Shown: one piece after another, positions 61,151-64,000 of the stretch
How the letters are laid out: each line of letters opens with the position of its first letter
How positions within the stretch are numbered: the first letter of the stretch is position 1
Assembly (NCBI RefSeq): GCF_000442255.1
Contig: NZ_KE557273.1
Location: 742,721 to 806,720, forward strand
Direction: 5' to 3'
DNA length: 64,000 bases
Source of the DNA: Salipiger mucosus DSM 16094
Lineage (GTDB): Bacteria > Pseudomonadota > Alphaproteobacteria > Rhodobacterales > Rhodobacteraceae
Notes under the pieces: model-generated
The model's input: only the letters and a program-made list of their open reading frames with translations
Database searches by the model: none
Told to the model about the DNA's origin: nothing
Translations under genes and position numbers: made by a program

Positions 61151-62004
61151 CGCCCACGACGATCGAGGGCGGCGCCGGCGACGATCCGCTCGACGGCACC
61201 TCCGGGCGCGACGTGATCCTGGGGCTCGGGGGCAACGACACGCTGGACGGGATGGCGGGCAACGACACGCTGGATGGCGGGCCGGGGTTCGACGTCCTGT
61301 TCGGCGGTACGGGCAACGACGTGCTGATCGGCGGGACAGGGGCCAACGTCCTCGACGGCGGGCTGGGCACCGACACCGCGAACTACGCGTCGGCTTCCGG
61401 ACGGGTCCTGGTCGACCTGCAGCTCGACCTGACCGGGGCAGGCTTCCTGAAGTTCTTCGATGCGGGCTTCGTCCAGGGCGACACCTACGTCAGCATCGAG
61501 AACGTGGTGGGTGGTGACTATGCCGACAACCTGCGCGGGGATGCGGAGGACAACCGGCTGGCGGGCGGCGCGGTGTCGGACCGGCTCTATGGCCGGGCCG
61601 GCGACGACCGGCTGTTCGGCGGCACCGGGGCGGATGCGCTCTACGGCAACCTCGGGCGTGACGTGATGACCGGGGGAGGCGATGCGGGCCGACGCGACCG
61701 CTACATCTACTTCCAGCCCGAGGAGTCGCGACCGGGCGACGGAAACCGCGACGTCATCACCGATTTCGTTGCCGGCGAGGATCGGATCGAGCTGTCGCGC
61801 TTCGACGCCGATACCACGCAGGGATTCAAGCAGGCCTTCGTGTTCATTGGAGACGCGGCGTTCAGCGCGGCCGGTCAGCTGGGCTATCGCCACGAGGGGG
61901 GCAACACCATCGTGCAGGCCGACTTCGATGGCGACGCGGTGGCGGACTTCGAGATCGAACTGCGGGGGATCATGGACCTGACGGCCGACGATTTCCTCAT
62001 CTGA
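58998..62004 (+). pseudogene. Calx-beta repeat/RTX type I-secreted protein with a single-base frameshift
   Basis: About 1001 residues if one extra G at about 59340 is removed. The first frame ends its homology at DVLRG, and the next frame resumes as a DDGRGLFVSDPTILEGD-like stretch, exactly as in the later repeats. Residues 1-720 are alternating Calx-beta-like beta-sandwich repeats; then come RTX nonapeptides (GGNDTLDGM, AGNDTLDGG, GTGNDVLIGG) that bind calcium, and a C-terminal DVITDFVAGEDRIELS signal as in serralysins. There is no N-terminal signal peptide, as expected for type I secretion. Probably a cell-surface or matrix protein. Translation as read would give only a ~115-residue start. 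Confidence 0.85.
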
Positions 62005-62017
62005 GGCCCGCGGTCGC

Positions 62018-62036
62018 GGGGCGGCGGTGCCGCCCC
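62018..62036. terminator. Hairpin between convergent RTX and iclR-type genes
   Basis: A perfect 8-bp GC stem (62018-62025 and 62029-62036) with a GGT loop, 14 bases after the RTX stop and 11 bases before the end of the convergent gene. There is no T-run. Confidence 0.5.
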
Positions 62037-62047
62037 GTGCCCTGGCG

Positions 62048-62824
62048 CTAGGCCTGTTCCGGGGGCACCCAGCCGAGCTGTTTCGAGATCGCCTCGGCAT
62101 GGCTGACGACATAGGGCGCCAGTTCGTGCTGGCGTTCCTCGGACATGCGCTTGGCCGGGCCGCTGGAGGAGACCGAAGCGATGACCCGGCCGGCGGAATT
62201 CCTGATCGGCGCGGCCACGCAGCGGACGTTCAGCTTGTGCTCTTCGCGGTCGAGCGCGTAGCCGCATGCGCGGATCTCCTCGAGTTCGCGGCGCAGGGCC
62301 TCGGGCTCGACGAGGGTGTGCGCGGTGAACCTGTCCTGCCCTGCGGCGATCACGCGGTCGATGATGGGTTGCGGCTGGAAGGCGAGCGTCGCCTTGCCGA
62401 CGCCGGTGCAGTAGCAGGGCGAGATTTCCATCACGATGGTGTCGTTCTGATCGCCGGTCGGCCCGCCGGTGGCGCGTTCGACGAAGACCATGCGCTCGCC
62501 GTCGAAGACGCAGAGATGCACGCTTTCCGAGGTGAGGCTGTTCAGCGTCTCGCAGAAGGGACGCGCCTTGCGCTGCAGGTCGAGGTTGTTCAGCACGGTC
62601 GCGCCCAGCTGGAACAGCCGCATGCCCAGCCGGTACTGGTCGCGCGAGCGTTCCTGCTCGAGAAAGCCGACTTCCTTGAGTGCCAGGATCGAGCGGTGGG
62701 CGGTCGAGCGGGGCAGCCCCGTGCGCTCGGCGATCTCGGAGACGCTGAGCGATCGCTCGGTTGTCGAGAAACAGTCGAGCACGCCGACCATCTTGCCCAG
62801 AGACTTCACGTTCTTGGTTTCCAC
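62048..62824 (-). CDS. IclR-family transcriptional regulator
   Basis: 258 residues. N-terminal winged helix (LSVSEIAERTGLPRSTAHRS) and the IclR effector domain (EISPCYCTGVGKATLAFQP, HKLNVRCVAAPIRNSAGRVI). Start behind AGGAGGGCGCG. It is divergent from the aldolase gene, with four matching 15-bp sites in the gap. Confidence 0.92.
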   Translation of the reverse strand: METKNVKSLGKMVGVLDCFSTTERSLSVSEIAERTGLPRSTAHRSILALKEVGFLEQERSRDQYRLGMRLFQLGATVLNNLDLQRKARPFCETLNSLTSESVHLCVFDGERMVFVERATGGPTGDQNDTIVMEISPCYCTGVGKATLAFQPQPIIDRVIAAGQDRFTAHTLVEPEALRRELEEIRACGYALDREEHKLNVRCVAAPIRNSAGRVIASVSSSGPAKRMSEERQHELAPYVVSHAEAISKQLGWVPPEQA

Positions 62825-62839
62825 GGCGCGCCCTCCTTG

Positions 62840-62854
62840 TTCCGCATTGCGGGA
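62840..62854. promoter_or_regulatory. IclR-type operator site 1
   Basis: TTCCGCATTGCGGGA, quasi-palindromic, 15 bases upstream of the iclR-type ATG. It shares the TTCC-7 bases-GGGA form with three other sites before the aldolase. Confidence 0.6.
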
Positions 62855-62893
62855 TGTTAGTCGAGGAAGCAGGGTAGCTCAATAGCCGCGTGG

Positions 62894-62908
62894 TTCCGGA
62901 ATGTGGGA
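62894..62908. promoter_or_regulatory. IclR-type operator site 2
   Basis: TTCCGGAATGTGGGA, the second copy of the TTCC-7 bases-GGGA motif. Confidence 0.5.
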
Positions 62909-63010
62909 TAGATATTATCCACTTCGTGGAATTCAGTGTTTCTGCGTTGCAGAATACTGGAAATAATTTCGTTAATTATCAGTGTTGCGCATGCAGAAAG
63001 TGATGGACCA

Positions 63011-63025
63011 TTCCACATTGCGGGA
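63011..63025. promoter_or_regulatory. IclR-type operator site 3
   Basis: TTCCACATTGCGGGA, differing at one base from site 1. It lies just upstream of the proposed -35 of the aldolase. Confidence 0.55.
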
Positions 63026-63043
63026 CTGGTTTGAAAATTTCTT

Positions 63044-63071
63044 TTGACGAATTCTCACGCTGCGATCTAGC
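63044..63071 (+). promoter_or_regulatory. Candidate promoter of the DapA-type gene
   Basis: TTGACG at 63044-63049 after an AT-rich stretch, with TCTAGC at 63066-63071 (16-base gap) as a weak -10. Confidence 0.4.
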
Positions 63072-63076
63072 GTCTG

Positions 63077-63091
63077 TTCCGAGATACGGGA
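63077..63091. promoter_or_regulatory. IclR-type operator site 4
   Basis: TTCCGAGATACGGGA, 15 bases upstream of the aldolase ATG and just after the proposed -10, mirroring the position of site 1 relative to the regulator gene. Confidence 0.5.
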
Positions 63092-63106
63092 ATGGAGGAC
63101 CTACCC

Positions 63107-64000
63107 ATGAGCAAGAAGATCTACGGCATCATCCCGCCGATCGTGACGCCCTTCGACAGCGCGGGCGATATCGACGAGGCGGCACTGCGCGAGAACGTGC
63201 AGTTCGTCATCTCCCGCGGGGTGCATGGCATCTGCTTCGGCGGCAGCACCGGCGAGGGGCACACGCTGACCTCCGACGAGCTCGAGCGCGTGGCCGAGAT
63301 CTGCGCCGAGGAAGCGCAGGGCCGCGTGCCGGTGATCGCGGGCATCATCACCAACTCGACCCGCGACGCCGCGCACAAGGCGAAGCTGATGACGAAATAC
63401 GCCATCGACGCGCTGCAGATCACCCCGGTGCACTACGTATTCCGCCCCGACGAAACGGCGACCTACAACCACTTCAAGGTCCTGAGCGAGACCACGGATC
63501 TGCCGATCCTGATCTACAACGTGGTGCCCTGGAACTACCTGTCGCCCCAGCTTCTCGTGAAGATCATGAACGAGATCCCGAACGTGAAGGGCGTCAAGCA
63601 GAGCGCGGGCGATCTCAAGCTCTTCGCCGACCTGATGATCACGGCGCCCGACGACGCGCTGATCTTCTCGGCCGTGGACGCGCTGCTCTATCCGTCCTTC
63701 GCCATGGGCTCGCACGGGACCATCGCGGCGAACCCGGCCGCCGTGCCGGGCGTCTGCGTCGCGCTCTGGGACGCCGTGCAGGCCGGCAACCACACGCTGG
63801 CCAAGGAGATCCACGAGGCGCTGCTGCGCTTCTGGAACACCATCTCGGACGACAACCTGCCCGCGAACGTCAAGTTCGCCCTGTCCGAGCAGGGCGTCTC
63901 GACCGGTCTGCCGCGTGCGCCGATGCCGGCCACCAACGCGGCCCAGGCCGAGCGCATCCGCGCGGCACTGCCCGAGGTGCTGAAGTACGAGAAGAAGGTG
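63107..64000 (+). CDS. Dihydrodipicolinate synthase/N-acetylneuraminate lyase family aldolase, truncated by the window edge
   Basis: 298 residues visible and open at the right edge, close to the full family length of about 300. Marks: YGIIPPIVTPFDSAGDID, GGSTGEGHTLTSDE (carboxylate-binding GSTGE), Y137 in LIYNVVPW and the Schiff-base lysine K164 in GVKQSAGDLK. The start follows AATGGAGGAC. It cleaves or forms a 2-oxo acid by a Schiff-base mechanism. With a nearby IclR regulator, a catabolic role (sugar acid or similar) is more likely than lysine synthesis. Confidence 0.88.
   Translation, partial: MSKKIYGIIPPIVTPFDSAGDIDEAALRENVQFVISRGVHGICFGGSTGEGHTLTSDELERVAEICAEEAQGRVPVIAGIITNSTRDAAHKAKLMTKYAIDALQITPVHYVFRPDETATYNHFKVLSETTDLPILIYNVVPWNYLSPQLLVKIMNEIPNVKGVKQSAGDLKLFADLMITAPDDALIFSAVDALLYPSFAMGSHGTIAANPAAVPGVCVALWDAVQAGNHTLAKEIHEALLRFWNTISDDNLPANVKFALSEQGVSTGLPRAPMPATNAAQAERIRAALPEVLKYEKKV

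Noticed and set aside
62870-62890. A tRNA-like string (GGTAGCTCAATAGCC)
   Set aside because: The string resembles a D-arm, but no anticodon arm, T-arm or acceptor stem can be drawn around it.

Overview
The window is very GC-rich, densely packed, protein-coding bacterial DNA. Long antisense shadow frames, many 4-base start/stop overlaps, three TRAP transporters, a tripartite tricarboxylate transporter, a C-P lyase locus and many solute-binding proteins all suggest an alphaproteobacterium, most likely Rhodobacterales (marine Roseobacter type). The genus cannot be set from this sequence. No rRNA, tRNA, CRISPR array or insertion sequence was recognised.

Layout. 1-1125 (-): the C-terminally incomplete coding region of a family-4 glycosyltransferase. 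1573-4105 (+): methionine ABC transporter metNIQ with a terminator. 4345-5689: a class IV aminotransferase facing an Lrp-type regulator. 5824-16250 (+): a catabolic operon with hydantoinase/5-oxoprolinase subunits A and B, a protein with a possible cyclophilin-like domain, a TRAP transporter, a flavin monooxygenase and an M19 dipeptidase relative. 16340-19194: glutathionyl-hydroquinone reductase and an extradiol-dioxygenase-like VOC protein, divergent from a frameshifted LysR gene. 19239-25175 (-): CoA-transferase, citrate-lyase-beta-like lyase, TctABC and an IclR regulator. 25661-30796: amidase, TRAP transporter (DctM frameshifted) and a GntR regulator. 30946-36980: GntR regulator, TRAP transporter and two tandem galactonate-dehydratase-like enolase-superfamily enzymes. 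37091-40583: a small helical protein, a TIR-helicase fusion, a cytochrome c and a cold-shock protein.

40936-58557 is the centrepiece, a phosphonate region with two facing transcription units. The first runs phnFGHIJKLM, then phnCDE1E2, a hexapeptide acetyltransferase and two half-size permeases. The second (-) encodes PhnD-, PhnC- and PhnE-like transporter parts, a methyltransferase, a second PhnM, a TIM-barrel isomerase and a flavoprotein, with no C-P lyase core. All three promoters carry a PhoB-like box of 11-bp periodicity (weaker at the third) followed by the same 16-bp palindrome, probably the PhnF operator. The PhnJ here lacks three of the four cysteines that hold the iron-sulfur cluster and make the thiyl radical in E. 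coli PhnJ, so this is a divergent C-P lyase with uncertain chemistry. phnN and phnP are not in the window.

58998-62004 encodes a secreted Calx-beta/RTX-type protein with three long repeats and one frameshift. 62048-64000 holds an IclR regulator divergent from a DapA/NAL-type aldolase that runs off the right edge; four copies of one 15-bp motif lie in between.

Two themes cut across the window. In five transport operons a strong GC hairpin lies between the solute-binding-protein gene and the next membrane-subunit gene. Three otherwise intact genes each carry one single-base frameshift, which could be sequencing error or real decay.
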